NCBI RefSeq assembly: GCF_001402915.1
Contig: NZ_CP012945.1
Coordinates: 1,002,001-1,066,000, forward strand
Length of the DNA: 64,000 nt
Direction of reading: 5' to 3'
DNA from: Devosia sp. A16
Lineage (GTDB): Bacteria > Pseudomonadota > Alphaproteobacteria > Rhizobiales > Devosiaceae
Shown one piece after another: positions 39,901-48,573 of this stretch (the first letter of the stretch is position 1; each line of letters starts with the position of its first letter). The position numbers were made by a program, and so were the translations under genes. Below the pieces are notes generated by a model, which made no database searches, was not told where the DNA came from, and was given only the letters and a program-made list of their open reading frames with translations.

Positions 39901-42452
39901 CCTTCGGCCAGGCCGCTGGCATCGCCGAAGCGCGGCTTCACACCGATGCGGGTGACGTCGGCCAGCACCGGGCGGGTGAGGCTGCGCTCGATCGCCCGGC
40001 CATTGCTGTCGACGAGACGCAGGATCAGTTGCGCCTCGAGCGGCCGCGTCGTCGCCTGCGGCGCGCTGACCGTGACCTCGGCCGTGACATTGCCGGATTC
40101 GTCGGTGGTGCCGACGACCCCCAGCGGCTCGCGCGAGGTTTCGAACGTGTCATCGAGCCGGCCGAACGTGTAACCCGGATAGGCCGGCAGCGAGGCCACC
40201 GGCCGCAGCACCGCATCGGCCTCGACCGCGAGGTCGGGCGCCGTTGCGCCATAGAGGTACTTGGCGGTCACCTCGACCGGCGTCACTGCATCGGTGGCGA
40301 TCGGCCCATCGGCCGCGCTGATCTCGAAGGCGAGCCGCTCGGGCTCGAAATCCTCGACGAGGAACCCGACCGTGCTCAGCGCCTCGGCCTTGGGATCGGC
40401 ATAGAGCCGCATCGTCCAGGAGCCGCGCATGGCTTCGGGGTCGAGCGTCACGGCGCTGAAATAGCCACCGGCGCCGGCGTCGTTGACGAGTTCGGTGCTC
40501 GAGATCACTCCGTCCGGACGCTGCACTTCCAGCGTCAGCGGCAGGTCGGTCACCGCCTTGGCGTGCACGTCGCGGAGGATGGCGGTGAGGAACACCGTCT
40601 CGCCCGGGCGATAGACCCCGCGCTCGGTGGTGGCGAAAAGGTCGAGCGGGCCCGGCGACGGCCGGCCCTCGACGCCGCGATCGGTGAGATCGAACGCCGC
40701 CTTGGAGACGTCGAGGAACGCGTAGTCCCCGCCATCGGTCTCGGTGGTGATGAGCTGCGGCGCCCGGCCGCCTTCACCGCGCGACAGGCCCGGGGCGAAA
40801 TCGGCCCGACCCTGCGCGTCGGTCACCGCTTCGCCGAGGATCTCGTTGTTGACCGCGACCAGCTTTACCTTGGCGTTGGCCACCGGCTGCGCACTGGTGA
40901 GCGAGCGCACGAAGGCGTGGACGCCGTCATCGCCCGAGACCGTGGTCAGCCCCAGGTCGGTGACGATGAACCACTGCGTCGCGACTTCCTTCCAGTATTC
41001 CTGCTCGACGCCATCGACCTTGGCGGTCACCACATAGGCGCCCGGCTGCAGGTCCTTGATCACCTCGGCGACCGGGATGGCGGTCACCGTCATGGCGTTG
41101 GGCGCGCCCTGCGCCAGGTCGACCTGGCCTTCCCAGGTCTTCTCGCCGGTCGAGTTGGCGATATCTTCGGCCGAATAGCCGTCCAGCGTGCGCTGGAAGA
41201 TGCCCTGGCGCACCGCGGTGGCAATCGAGCGATCGCCGATCCGGTAGATCACCACATCGGCGGTCTTGGCGTTCACCGAGGTGATCGGCAGGCCGCCGCC
41301 GAGCCCGGCGGGCATCACATAGGCATTGTTGGCAAAGCCGACGAACGGCGCGCGATCGGGCACATAGAGGTCGAGCTCGACATCGGAGCGGAGCTCTTCG
41401 CCATTGGCCGAAGGCAGCCCGGCGCGCAGCTTGATGTGATAGCGCCGGCCATGCTCGACGCCGGTGATGCAGATCTGGCTCTGTTCGGTTTCGACCGCCA
41501 CGGTGGGCGCATTATCGACCACCACATAGCTCGAAAGATCCGTGTTGCCCGAGGGCAGCGAGTCCGAGAACACCGCGCAGATGCGGGGGTTGGCGGCTTC
41601 GGCATCGACCTGGTTGGACGTGACGCGGAAGCCGTGCTCGGCGACCGCCTTTTCGAGCGCCGCTTCGCGCGTCGCATCGTCGACCAGGTTGAGGCTGGCG
41701 CGATAGGTGGCAATGGTCTCGCGCCACATTTCGCGACGCGACAGAGCGAGCGCCAGCGCACCCAGCGCATCGGCGCGCTCGGCCACGGTCTCGGACAGCA
41801 TCAGCGCGTTCATCGCCGCATAGGACGAGTTGACCGCAAGGTCATAAACGCCGTTGCCGGCCGCCGCCTCGATCACCATCCGCGCTTCGCCTTCGGCCGC
41901 GAGCTTCAGCCACACCGAGGGGTCGTTCCTGTTGATCGCCAGCGCCTGGCGGTAGGAGACCATGGCGGCCGAGGGGTTGGACTGCGCCGCGGCTTCGTCA
42001 CCGGCGGCCACCAAGTCTGCATAGCTCACATCCGGCGGCGGCGGATCGGTCTGCGGCAGGCTGGTCGCCATATAGCGGGCCGAATCGACCAGGTCCTGCG
42101 CCGGGAACGGCAGTTCGCTCAGCCGCGCTTCGACCGTCTCGGCCAGCGGCGGGGTGAAGTCGACGCGACCGGACGTGGCGCCCTTGAACGCCGTCTCGGG
42201 GCCGACATCGCCCTTGAGGAAGCACCACTTGGCTTTTTCGTTGTAGGTGAAGGCGCGGCAGATCTTGTCGTCGGTACAGGCGGCCGAACAGGCGTCGACA
42301 CCGACATCCTTCAGCACCGAATAGTCGAAGCCGGGAAGGTCGGTGCCAGGGAGCAGCGTGATGTTGCGATCGGCCGCGTGCACCGGACTGAGGGCAAGGG
42401 TTCCGGCCACGACAAGCCACCAGATCGACCGAAAAAGCCGCTGCATTCCCAA
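36963..42452 (-). CDS. Alpha-2-macroglobulin family protein with PAN domain
   Basis: A very large exported protein of 1829 residues. The signal peptide (IWWLVVAGTLALSPVHA) has no lipobox cysteine, so unlike E. coli YfhM it is probably soluble in the periplasm. A PAN/Apple-like cysteine domain comes next (CSAACTDDKICRAFTYN, about 50-110), then a helical repeat region to about 230 and the MG-type beta domains. The thioester motif is YGCAEQTSS with Cys at about 1380, inside the alpha/alpha toroid. It is expected to trap proteases covalently. It is translationally coupled to pbpC. An alternative start is ATG 42446. Confidence 0.93.
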   Translation of the reverse strand: MGMQRLFRSIWWLVVAGTLALSPVHAADRNITLLPGTDLPGFDYSVLKDVGVDACSAACTDDKICRAFTYNEKAKWCFLKGDVGPETAFKGATSGRVDFTPPLAETVEARLSELPFPAQDLVDSARYMATSLPQTDPPPPDVSYADLVAAGDEAAAQSNPSAAMVSYRQALAINRNDPSVWLKLAAEGEARMVIEAAAGNGVYDLAVNSSYAAMNALMLSETVAERADALGALALALSRREMWRETIATYRASLNLVDDATREAALEKAVAEHGFRVTSNQVDAEAANPRICAVFSDSLPSGNTDLSSYVVVDNAPTVAVETEQSQICITGVEHGRRYHIKLRAGLPSANGEELRSDVELDLYVPDRAPFVGFANNAYVMPAGLGGGLPITSVNAKTADVVIYRIGDRSIATAVRQGIFQRTLDGYSAEDIANSTGEKTWEGQVDLAQGAPNAMTVTAIPVAEVIKDLQPGAYVVTAKVDGVEQEYWKEVATQWFIVTDLGLTTVSGDDGVHAFVRSLTSAQPVANAKVKLVAVNNEILGEAVTDAQGRADFAPGLSRGEGGRAPQLITTETDGGDYAFLDVSKAAFDLTDRGVEGRPSPGPLDLFATTERGVYRPGETVFLTAILRDVHAKAVTDLPLTLEVQRPDGVISSTELVNDAGAGGYFSAVTLDPEAMRGSWTMRLYADPKAEALSTVGFLVEDFEPERLAFEISAADGPIATDAVTPVEVTAKYLYGATAPDLAVEADAVLRPVASLPAYPGYTFGRLDDTFETSREPLGVVGTTDESGNVTAEVTVSAPQATTRPLEAQLILRLVDSNGRAIERSLTRPVLADVTRIGVKPRFGDASGLAEGSEASFDVIAVAPDGATADEAGLEWSLSRVETTYQWYRNSGTWKWEAVTTTRQVANGTVDAQASGPVAIGAPVSWGQYRLEISSTGEGATSTSYEFYAGYYYPEAGSDTPDTLSVALDKPAYRKGETANLKLDPQFAGTALVMVVDDRIIDMKAVEVPEGGTTVPLEVTDDWGPGAYVTAMLYRPASAEAKRMPARALGLAFADVEPGDLKLDLSLDAPKEALPRQAFTTTVKLGNVKPGDKAYVAVAAVDLGILNLTKFQVPDPDGWFFGQRQLGVEVRDLYGQLIDPMQGTPGAFRTGGDEGASRLGTPPATTVLVALHSGIVEVGADGTATISFDMPDFNGTVRLMAMAWSAGAVGHGSADVIVRDPVVVNLSPPRFLRLDDTSRLLVEVNNVAGTPGTYKVALDTGTGLSTDAAETSVDLPTGERTALNLSLTGTAIGDQTLRVIVTAPDGTTQTKELTLGVRAASAPVTTSQLIPLDVGARQTLDKSFFADMVPHTGELTLAVGPIARLDVPGLLMQLDRYPYGCAEQTSSRALPLLYLNEVASMIGLGDDEAITQRVKDAIKNLLAKQTSSGGFGLWGPYDGTDLWLDSYVTEFLLRAKAEGYDVPDLAMTRALDNLGNQVSYATDFTVGGEDVAFALYDLARAGRAAIGDLRYYLEARLSAFGSPLAKAQLGAALALYGDRTRAATAFQAAVEDLRAREDRAKYRNDYGSQLRDTAGVLALAAEFTPSGVDIGELTSKLATLRDQARWTSTQEDAWTLVAASALAREAGDGSVTIDGDPLKGTVYRRYDQEAFDSQPVEIVNNGNRPTEMKVTVTAIPATPPAASSNGFTIQRDYYLPNGEVADLSNIHQNDRFVVVLTTQPTQLGSGQYVVADPLPAGFEIENPDLLQGSGVADLSWLTVDTPAHVESRTDQFVAAFRFTSAASSVTTAYMVRAVSPGSFVMPGATVEDMYRPELRANTDAGQIEVGTTGP

Positions 42453-42584
42453 ACCCCTATCGTCGCTAATAACTGACCCACCCTATGATGACTGGGGCTG
42501 AACGACAAATGAATGACGGGGGGATAATCCTCTCCATCTGTCGCCGAGGGCCAGTGGGTTGGCCACGGTGCAGACACCACCACA

Positions 42585-42668
42585 GGTGTCATCCCAGCGA
42601 AAGCTGGGACCCAACTCGCCGCCCGCGCAGGTGGATAAATGGGTCCCAGCTTTCGCTGGGATGACACC
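42585..42668. repeat. Perfect 29-base inverted repeat with nested hairpins
   Basis: Left arm 42585-42613 and right arm 42640-42668 are exact reverse complements, separated by 26 bases. Each arm also folds on itself as TCCCAGC-GAAA-GCTGGGA. This sequence type, GTCATCCCAGCGAAAGCTGGG, is a common dispersed repeat in alphaproteobacteria. It differs from the CCTCCCC family found elsewhere in the window. It lies upstream of the alpha-2-macroglobulin gene. Confidence 0.85.
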
Positions 42669-42714
42669 GAGTCTTGGGTCACTCCAGCGGCAAAGCCCCG
42701 GCCTCTCCGTCATC

Positions 42715-42790
42715 TCCCCCCTTGCGGGGGAGAATGGAATTTCTTGGGCTTAGCCTCTTCGCTAAGCCTTAGAAATTCCAAGAGGGGGGA
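42715..42790. repeat. Hairpin downstream of nasA
   Basis: TGGAATTTCT (42735-42744) pairs with AGAAATTCCA (42771-42780). GGCTTAGC (42747-42754) pairs with GCTAAGCC (42761-42768) around a CTCTTC loop. TCCCCCC and GGGGGGA flank it at 42715 and 42784. It lies 35 bases beyond the nasA stop on the minus strand. A role as terminator of the nitrate operon is possible, though no T run follows. The rest of the 372-base gap holds the 29-base repeat and no gene. Confidence 0.6.
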
Positions 42791-42824
42791 CGTTTTGGGG
42801 CACCGACTCTCCCCGCCATCCGCC

Positions 42825-45458
42825 CTACTCCGCCGCCTCCAGCCTGTTCACCTCGATGATCCCGCCAATCTCCGCCCGGCACGAGCCGCAGTTCGTCCCG
42901 GCCTTCAGCGCTGTGCCGATTGCCTCGACGCTGTGGCAGCCGCCGCGGGCAGCTTCGGCGATCTGGTTGGCGCCGACCCCGAAGCAGGCGCAGACGATCG
43001 GGCCCGGATCCGGCCGGTCTGCGCCGGGCCGACCGGCGAGGATATCGGCGCGCCGTGGCGGCGCGATCGTCTCGGTCAAGAGCGACACTGCCCATTGCCG
43101 CGACACCAGCACCGGGTCGGGCGACAGATAGAGCGCGAAACTCAGTTGGCCGCCCTCGAACAGGGCGAGGCTCTGCCTGCCGCTGGCCTTGTCGGCAATA
43201 CTCAGCAGTTCGACCTCCCCACCCACGCCGAACGCCGCGCCGGCCCACGCCACCCAGTCCTCCGGCTCGCTGATGAAGGCCAACTCCGCCCGCCAGCCGC
43301 CCGGTGTCTCGGCGATCGCCCAATAATCCGCCCCGCCGAACGCCGGTCGCACCCGGCTGACGGCAAAGCCATAGCGCCGGGCCAGGGCCGGCTCGGCCGC
43401 CACCATTGCCGATTTGAGCGCCGGCTGTCCCGACTGCGGGTCGGTCTGCCCGCCCACCAATGCATCGATACGGCCCTGCGCCGAGAACCGGTCGGTCCAG
43501 TGCATCGGCACGAACACCGAGCCCTTCTGCTGCCGCTCAGTCACCAGCGCCCGCACCAGCACGCTGCCGTGGCGGTTCTCGAGCCGCACCAGGCTGGCGT
43601 GCCGGATGCCCTTTTCCGCGGCATCCTCGGGATGCAGTTCGGCGAACGGCTCCGCCATATGGGCCGAGAGCCGCGCCGCCTTGCCGGTGCGTGTCATGGT
43701 GTGCCAGTGGTCGCGCACCCGGCCGGTGTTGAGCACCAGCATGCCCGGGGGCGGCACCAGTGGCGGCGGAGGCACCACCGCAACGAAGCGCGCCCGGGTA
43801 TCGGGGGTGAAGAACCGGGCATCGGCGAACATCCGCGCCGTGCCGCGCACTGCGCGCACCGGCCACTGCACCGGCTGGAGCCCGTCATAGTCGGCATGGA
43901 CCAAGCCGCTCAGGTCGAAATCGCGACTACCGTCATTCTCGAACCCCGAAAGCGCCGCATGCTCGGCAAAGATCTCGGCCGGCCGCTGATAGCCGAACGC
44001 CTCCGCATGGCCCATCCGGCGCGCCACCTGCGTGACGATCCACCAGTCCGGCTTGGCTTCCCCTGGCGCCCTCAGAAATGGCCGCTGCCGCGAGATCCGG
44101 CGCTCCGAATTGGTGACCGTGCCGTCCTTTTCGCCCCAGCCCGCCGCGGGCAGCCGCACATGGGCTTCCACCGCCGTATCGGTCGCGGCATTCATGTCCG
44201 ACACCACGACGAACGGACAGGCCCGGATCGCCGCCCGCACCGTGTCGGCCTTGGGCATCGAATCCACCGGGTTGGTCGCCATGATCCACAGCGCCTTCAC
44301 CTTGCCCCGGGCGATCGCCTCGAACAGCTCGACCGCCTTCAGCCCCGGCTTCTCCGCCACCCGCTCCGAGCGCCAGAACCGCTTCACCCGGTCGATATTG
44401 GCGAGTTCGAAATCCATATGCGCCGCGAGCATGTTGGCGAGCCCGCCGACCTCGCGCCCGCCCATCGCATTGGGCTGGCCGGTCACCGAGAACGGCCCCA
44501 TCCCCGGCATGCCGATCCGGCCGGTCGCGAGGTGCACGTTGACGATGGCGTTGACCTTGTCGGTGCCGGTCGCCGACTGGTTCACCCCTTGCGAATAGAC
44601 CGTCACCGTCCGTGTCGTCTCGGCGAACCAATCGTAGAACACCGCGATGTCGCGCAGGCTGAGCCCGGTGGCCTCCGCCACCCGCTCGAGGCTCCAGCTG
44701 CGCGCCGCGCCGAGCGCCGCGCCGAACCCGTTGCTGCTCTCGGCGATGAACTCGGCATCGACGGCGTTCCGCTCGGCCAGCGATTTGAGCAGTCCGACAA
44801 ACAGCGCGGTATCGCCATCCGGCTTGATCGCGAGGTGCAGGTCGGCCTGGTCGGCGGTGGTCGTGCGCCTGGGGTCGATCAGCACGATCCGCATTCCCGG
44901 CCGCTCGGCCTTGGCCTTGACGATCCGCTGGTACAGCACCGGATGGCACCAGCTGAGGTTGGAGCCGACGAGGATGATCAGGTCGGCGAGCTCGAGATCC
45001 TCGTAATTGCCCGGCACCGTGTCCGAGCCGAAGGCCCGCTTGTGCCCGGCCACCGACGAGGCCATGCAGAGCCGCGAGTTGGTGTCGATATTGCCCGAGC
45101 CGATAAAGCCCTTCATCAGCTTGTTGGCGACGTAATAGTCCTCGGTGAGCAGCTGGCCGGAGCCATAAATGGCCACCGAGTCCGGCCCATCCTGAGCGAT
45201 GGTCGTGGCAAACGTCTTCGCCACGAGGTCGAGCGCCTCGTCCCAGCTCGCCCGCTCGCCGCCGATCTCGGGATGGAGCAGCCGCCCATCCAGCGACAGC
45301 GTCTCGCCCAGCGCCGAGCCCTTCGAGCAAAGCCGCCCGAAATTGGCCGGATGCTCGGGATCGCCTGATATCGTCACCGTGCCATCCGGCTGCGGCGTCG
45401 CCAGCACCCCGCAGCCGACGCCGCAATAGGGGCAGGTGGTGCGGACAGTGTCACGCAT
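42825..45458 (-). CDS. nasA: Assimilatory nitrate reductase catalytic subunit
   Basis: An 877-residue molybdopterin enzyme that reduces nitrate to nitrite in the cytoplasm. The N terminus carries the [4Fe-4S] cysteines (CPYCGVGC at 9-16, plus CSKG). The Mo-bis-MGD domains follow, with SRLCMASSVAGHK and the GQPNAMGGREVGG region, then the dinucleotide-binding domain. The C terminus has an extra BFD-like [2Fe-2S] domain, CACFGVG near residue 815 and CGSCRAE near 860, as in Klebsiella NasA. It is the last gene of the nitrate operon, separated from nirD by a palindromic repeat. Confidence 0.95.
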   Translation of the reverse strand: MRDTVRTTCPYCGVGCGVLATPQPDGTVTISGDPEHPANFGRLCSKGSALGETLSLDGRLLHPEIGGERASWDEALDLVAKTFATTIAQDGPDSVAIYGSGQLLTEDYYVANKLMKGFIGSGNIDTNSRLCMASSVAGHKRAFGSDTVPGNYEDLELADLIILVGSNLSWCHPVLYQRIVKAKAERPGMRIVLIDPRRTTTADQADLHLAIKPDGDTALFVGLLKSLAERNAVDAEFIAESSNGFGAALGAARSWSLERVAEATGLSLRDIAVFYDWFAETTRTVTVYSQGVNQSATGTDKVNAIVNVHLATGRIGMPGMGPFSVTGQPNAMGGREVGGLANMLAAHMDFELANIDRVKRFWRSERVAEKPGLKAVELFEAIARGKVKALWIMATNPVDSMPKADTVRAAIRACPFVVVSDMNAATDTAVEAHVRLPAAGWGEKDGTVTNSERRISRQRPFLRAPGEAKPDWWIVTQVARRMGHAEAFGYQRPAEIFAEHAALSGFENDGSRDFDLSGLVHADYDGLQPVQWPVRAVRGTARMFADARFFTPDTRARFVAVVPPPPLVPPPGMLVLNTGRVRDHWHTMTRTGKAARLSAHMAEPFAELHPEDAAEKGIRHASLVRLENRHGSVLVRALVTERQQKGSVFVPMHWTDRFSAQGRIDALVGGQTDPQSGQPALKSAMVAAEPALARRYGFAVSRVRPAFGGADYWAIAETPGGWRAELAFISEPEDWVAWAGAAFGVGGEVELLSIADKASGRQSLALFEGGQLSFALYLSPDPVLVSRQWAVSLLTETIAPPRRADILAGRPGADRPDPGPIVCACFGVGANQIAEAARGGCHSVEAIGTALKAGTNCGSCRAEIGGIIEVNRLEAAE

Positions 45459-45467
45459 CGAGGCTGA

Positions 45468-45599
45468 AACCCCTCATCCGGCGCTGCGCGCCACCTTCTC
45501 CCCGACGGGGAGAAGAACAGAGCGCCGACTGCGCAGTCGGGTATTCCTCTCCCCGTCGGGGAGAGGGTGGACCGGCGAAGCCGGGACGGGTGAGGGGTT
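45468..45599. repeat. Large palindromic repeat, copy 8 (nirD-nasA gap)
   Basis: Outer arms AACCCCTCATCC and GGGTGAGGGGTT, inner palindromes CTTCTCCCCGACGGGGAGAAG and CTCTCCCCGTCGGGGAGAG. The centre contains a perfect 16-base palindrome CCGACTGCGCAGTCGG (45525-45540). This is a GACG-loop variant of the family. It lies between nirD and nasA in the same transcript and slightly overlaps the nasA start region. Confidence 0.85.
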
Positions 45600-45614
45600 G
45601 GGAGCCACGATGCC

Positions 45615-45953
45615 CTACTCCGCCGCCATCAGCATCACCTCGGCCGCCATGAAGATGCGGCCCTCGACCACGTTCACCGCAAAGGTCCTGACCCGTCCCT
45701 CGTCGGCGCCCTGCGCCTCGCCGGTTTCCAGCGAGAACACCCAGTTGTGCAGCGGACAGGTGACCTGCGCCCCGTGCACGATCCCTTCGCTGAGCGGCCC
45801 GCCCTTGTGCGGGCAGCGGTTCTCGATGGCGTAGACATGGTTCTCGGCCGTGCGGAACACCGCGATCTTCCCCGCCGGGGTGTTGACGCACCGCGCACCG
45901 CGCAGCGGAATCTGCTCGAGCCGTCCGATCTCGACCCAGTCGTTCATATCCAT
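45615..45953 (-). CDS. nirD: Nitrite reductase (NADH) small subunit
   Basis: A 112-residue Rieske-type protein. The [2Fe-2S] ligands are in NRCPHKGGPL (about 46) and TCPLHNWVF (about 65). It is the small subunit of assimilatory nitrite reductase. ATG 45953 overlaps the nirB stop (TGATG). ATG 45947 is an alternative. Confidence 0.93.
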   Translation of the reverse strand: MDMNDWVEIGRLEQIPLRGARCVNTPAGKIAVFRTAENHVYAIENRCPHKGGPLSEGIVHGAQVTCPLHNWVFSLETGEAQGADEGRVRTFAVNVVEGRIFMAAEVMLMAAE

Positions 45954-48403
45954 CACTCCGCCGCCTGCGGCACGCCGAACTCCGCCAGCGCGGCGAACTC
46001 GTGCGCGTCCTTGCCGTTGACCCGCTCTTCCCACGGATCCACCTGGGCGAATTTCTGGCTGAACACGAAGCGGTCGTAGTAGAAACGGCGCTTCTCGCGG
46101 TCGGTGACGATGGCCGCCTCGATCGAGTCCATCCCCACCCGCTTCAGCCACTTGTACATGCGCTCGAGGTAGCGCCCCTGCTCGCGATAGAGCTGGGTCA
46201 AGGCGGCGATGATCTCGATCGCCTCGTCCTCGCTGCCGGCGTGGCAGAGCGGCTCGGTACCCTTGATGTCGAGCCCGGCGGCGCCGGCAAAGACGATGTC
46301 GTACCCGCTGTCGACGCAGATCACCCCGACATCCTTGCAGGTCGCCTCGGCGCAGTTGCGCGGGCAGCCAGACACCGCCATCTTCACCTTGGCCGGGGTC
46401 CAGCTGCCCCACATGAACTTCTCGAGCCTGATGCCGAGCCCGGTCGAATCCTGGGTGCCGAACCGGCACCAGTCGGAGCCGACGCAGGTCTTCACGGTTC
46501 TGAGCCCCTTGGCATAGGCAGCGCCCGAAACCATGCCGGCGGCGTTGAGGTCGGCCCAGACCCCCGGCAGATCCTCCTTCTTCACCCCGAGCAGGTCGAT
46601 GCGCTGCCCGCCGGTGACCTTGACGGCCGGAATCCGGAACTTGTCGGCGACATCGGCAATGGCGCGCAGCTCGTTCGGGCTGGTCATGCCGCCCCACATG
46701 CGCGGCACCACCGAGTAGGTGCCATCCTTCTGGATATTGGCGTGCACCCGCTCGTTGATGAAGCGCGACTGCCCATCGTCCTCGTATTCGCCGGGCCAGG
46801 TTGCGATCATGTAGTAGTTCAGCGCCGGCCGGCACTTGGCGCAGCCGCACGAGGTCTTCCACTCGAGTTCCTGCATCAGTTGCGGGATCGAGCGCAGCTC
46901 TTTCGCCACGATCAGCCGGCGCACGTCGTCATGGCCGAGATCGGTGCATTTGCACATCGGCTGCACGGCGGCGGGGTTGTAGCTGTCGCCCAGCGTCAGC
47001 AGCAGCAGCTTTTCGACGAGGCCAGTGCACGAGCCGCAGCTCGCCGAGGCCTTGGTATGGGTGCGGACATCGTCGAGCGAGGTCAGCCCCCTGGCGGTGA
47101 TGGCGCCGGTGATCTTCGACTTGCATATGCCGTTGCAGCCGCAGATCTCTGCCTCATCCGGCAAGGCTGCAACGGCCGCCGTAGGGTCCAGCGGGGCACC
47201 ACCCTGGTAGTTCTGGCCGAAGATCAGCGTGTCGCGCATTTCGCGGGTATCGACGTTGCGCTTCAGCAGGTCGTAGAACCATGGCCCGTCGCCGGTATCG
47301 CCGTAGAGCACGGTGCCGATGATCCGGTCGTCCTTGAGGATCAGCCGCTTGTAGACACCCGCTCCGGCATCGCGCAGCACGATCTCCTCGCGGTCGTCGC
47401 CCTCGGCGAAATCCCCTGCCGAGTAGAGGTTGACGCCGGTGACCTTGAGCCGGGTCGCCGTGGCCACCGGAGTAAAGGACGCCTGTTCGTCGCCGCAGAG
47501 CTGCGCGGCAAGGACATTGGCCATGTCGTAGAGCGGCGCCACCAGCCCGAAGGTCGCCCCGTTCACCTCGACGCATTCGCCCAGCGCATAGATCGAAGGG
47601 TCCGAGGTGCGCATCTGTGCGTCGACCACGATGCCGCGATTGACGGCGAGCTCGGCGCTTCGGGCCAGCGCCACGTTCGGCCGGATGCCGACCGCCATGA
47701 CCACAAGGTCCGCCGGGACCGCCGAACCATCGGCGAACTCGACGCCGCTGACCCGCTTGTCGCCGAGGATCTGCTTGGTATTGGCCGAGGTCATCACCTT
47801 GATGCCCCGCGCCTTCATCGACTCCCCGAGCAGGTAGCCCGCCGCCGGGTCGAGCTGGCGCTCCATCAGCGTCGGCATCACGTGCACCACCGTCACGTCC
47901 ATGCCCTGCTCGTTGAGCCCGGCCGCCGCCTCGAGACCCAGCAGGCCGCCGCCGATCACCACCGCCCGGCCCTTCGATTTGGCGGCCAGCATCATGACGT
48001 TGACGTCGTCGAGGTCCCGATAGGTGACCACGCCCGCGAGGTTCGCCCCCGGCACGGGGATGATGAACGGCACCGAACCGGTGGCGATCACCAGCTTGTC
48101 GTAGCTCTCGGTGATGCCGTTGACCGAGGTCACGGTCTTATTGACCCGGTCGATGGTCTCGACCTTGCAGCCCTTGTAGAGGGTGATGCCGTGCTGGATG
48201 TACCAGGCGTCGCCATGGATCACGATGTCGTCGAACGTCTTCTCGCCCGAGAGCACGGGCGAGAGCATGATGCGGTCGTAATTGACCCGCGGCTCGGCGT
48301 TGAAGATCACCACCTCGTAGCGGTCGGGATCGGTCTCGAACAGCTTCTCCAGCGCCCGCCCGGGCGCCATGCCGTTGCCGATGATGACGAGCTTTTCTTT
48401 CAC
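45953..48403 (-). CDS. nirB: Nitrite reductase (NADH) large subunit
   Basis: An 816-residue NAD(P)H nitrite reductase that reduces nitrite to ammonium. The N-terminal FAD/NAD domain (VIIGNGMAPGRAL) is followed by the BFD-like [2Fe-2S] cysteines (CGCNGICKSKI and CGSCTGL). The sirohaem/[4Fe-4S] domain then has CVGSDWCRFGT and CPRNCAEATCKDVG. GTG 48403 is the preferred start, with GGAGACGG upstream. The frame is open to 48526, but that part is the palindromic repeat copy 9. Confidence 0.95.
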   Translation of the reverse strand: MKEKLVIIGNGMAPGRALEKLFETDPDRYEVVIFNAEPRVNYDRIMLSPVLSGEKTFDDIVIHGDAWYIQHGITLYKGCKVETIDRVNKTVTSVNGITESYDKLVIATGSVPFIIPVPGANLAGVVTYRDLDDVNVMMLAAKSKGRAVVIGGGLLGLEAAAGLNEQGMDVTVVHVMPTLMERQLDPAAGYLLGESMKARGIKVMTSANTKQILGDKRVSGVEFADGSAVPADLVVMAVGIRPNVALARSAELAVNRGIVVDAQMRTSDPSIYALGECVEVNGATFGLVAPLYDMANVLAAQLCGDEQASFTPVATATRLKVTGVNLYSAGDFAEGDDREEIVLRDAGAGVYKRLILKDDRIIGTVLYGDTGDGPWFYDLLKRNVDTREMRDTLIFGQNYQGGAPLDPTAAVAALPDEAEICGCNGICKSKITGAITARGLTSLDDVRTHTKASASCGSCTGLVEKLLLLTLGDSYNPAAVQPMCKCTDLGHDDVRRLIVAKELRSIPQLMQELEWKTSCGCAKCRPALNYYMIATWPGEYEDDGQSRFINERVHANIQKDGTYSVVPRMWGGMTSPNELRAIADVADKFRIPAVKVTGGQRIDLLGVKKEDLPGVWADLNAAGMVSGAAYAKGLRTVKTCVGSDWCRFGTQDSTGLGIRLEKFMWGSWTPAKVKMAVSGCPRNCAEATCKDVGVICVDSGYDIVFAGAAGLDIKGTEPLCHAGSEDEAIEIIAALTQLYREQGRYLERMYKWLKRVGMDSIEAAIVTDREKRRFYYDRFVFSQKFAQVDPWEERVNGKDAHEFAALAEFGVPQAAE

Positions 48404-48442
48404 TGAACCGTCTCCAAGATTGATCGCAGAAGTGTCGCGATC

Positions 48443-48553
48443 GGCTCCCCTCCCCCTTGAGGGGAGGGGTGGGGGTGGGGGTGGCGAGGGGGACCTCGTT
48501 GGTGACTGAACCACCCCCTCCCTCAATCCCTCCCCTCAAGGGGGGAGGGAAGC
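48443..48553. repeat. Large palindromic repeat, copy 9 (nrtD-nirB gap)
   Basis: Facing arms: CTCCCCTCCCCCTTGAGGGG at 48445 on the left and CCTCCCCTCAAGGGGGGAGG at about 48529 on the right, with GGGGGTGGGGGTGG and CCACCCCCTCCC-type inner stretches. It separates the transport genes from the reductase genes and would form a hairpin in the common transcript. Confidence 0.83.
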
Positions 48554-48573
48554 CGTTCGGCGCATCCTGCGAG

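Noticed and set aside
36951-42476. A 1841-codon open frame on the plus strand opposite the alpha-2-macroglobulin gene
   Set aside because: It mirrors the real gene codon for codon, is dominated by Arg, Gly and Val and shows no domain, signal peptide or ribosome site. Long antisense frames are common in DNA of this GC content.
42735-42780. Hairpin after nasA as a definite intrinsic terminator
   Set aside because: The stem is good, but no T run follows on the minus strand, so only a possible role is stated.
42639-48406. Long plus-strand open frames opposite nasA and nirB
   Set aside because: The minus strand encodes full-length, motif-complete NasA and NirB. The opposing frames have no recognisable product.
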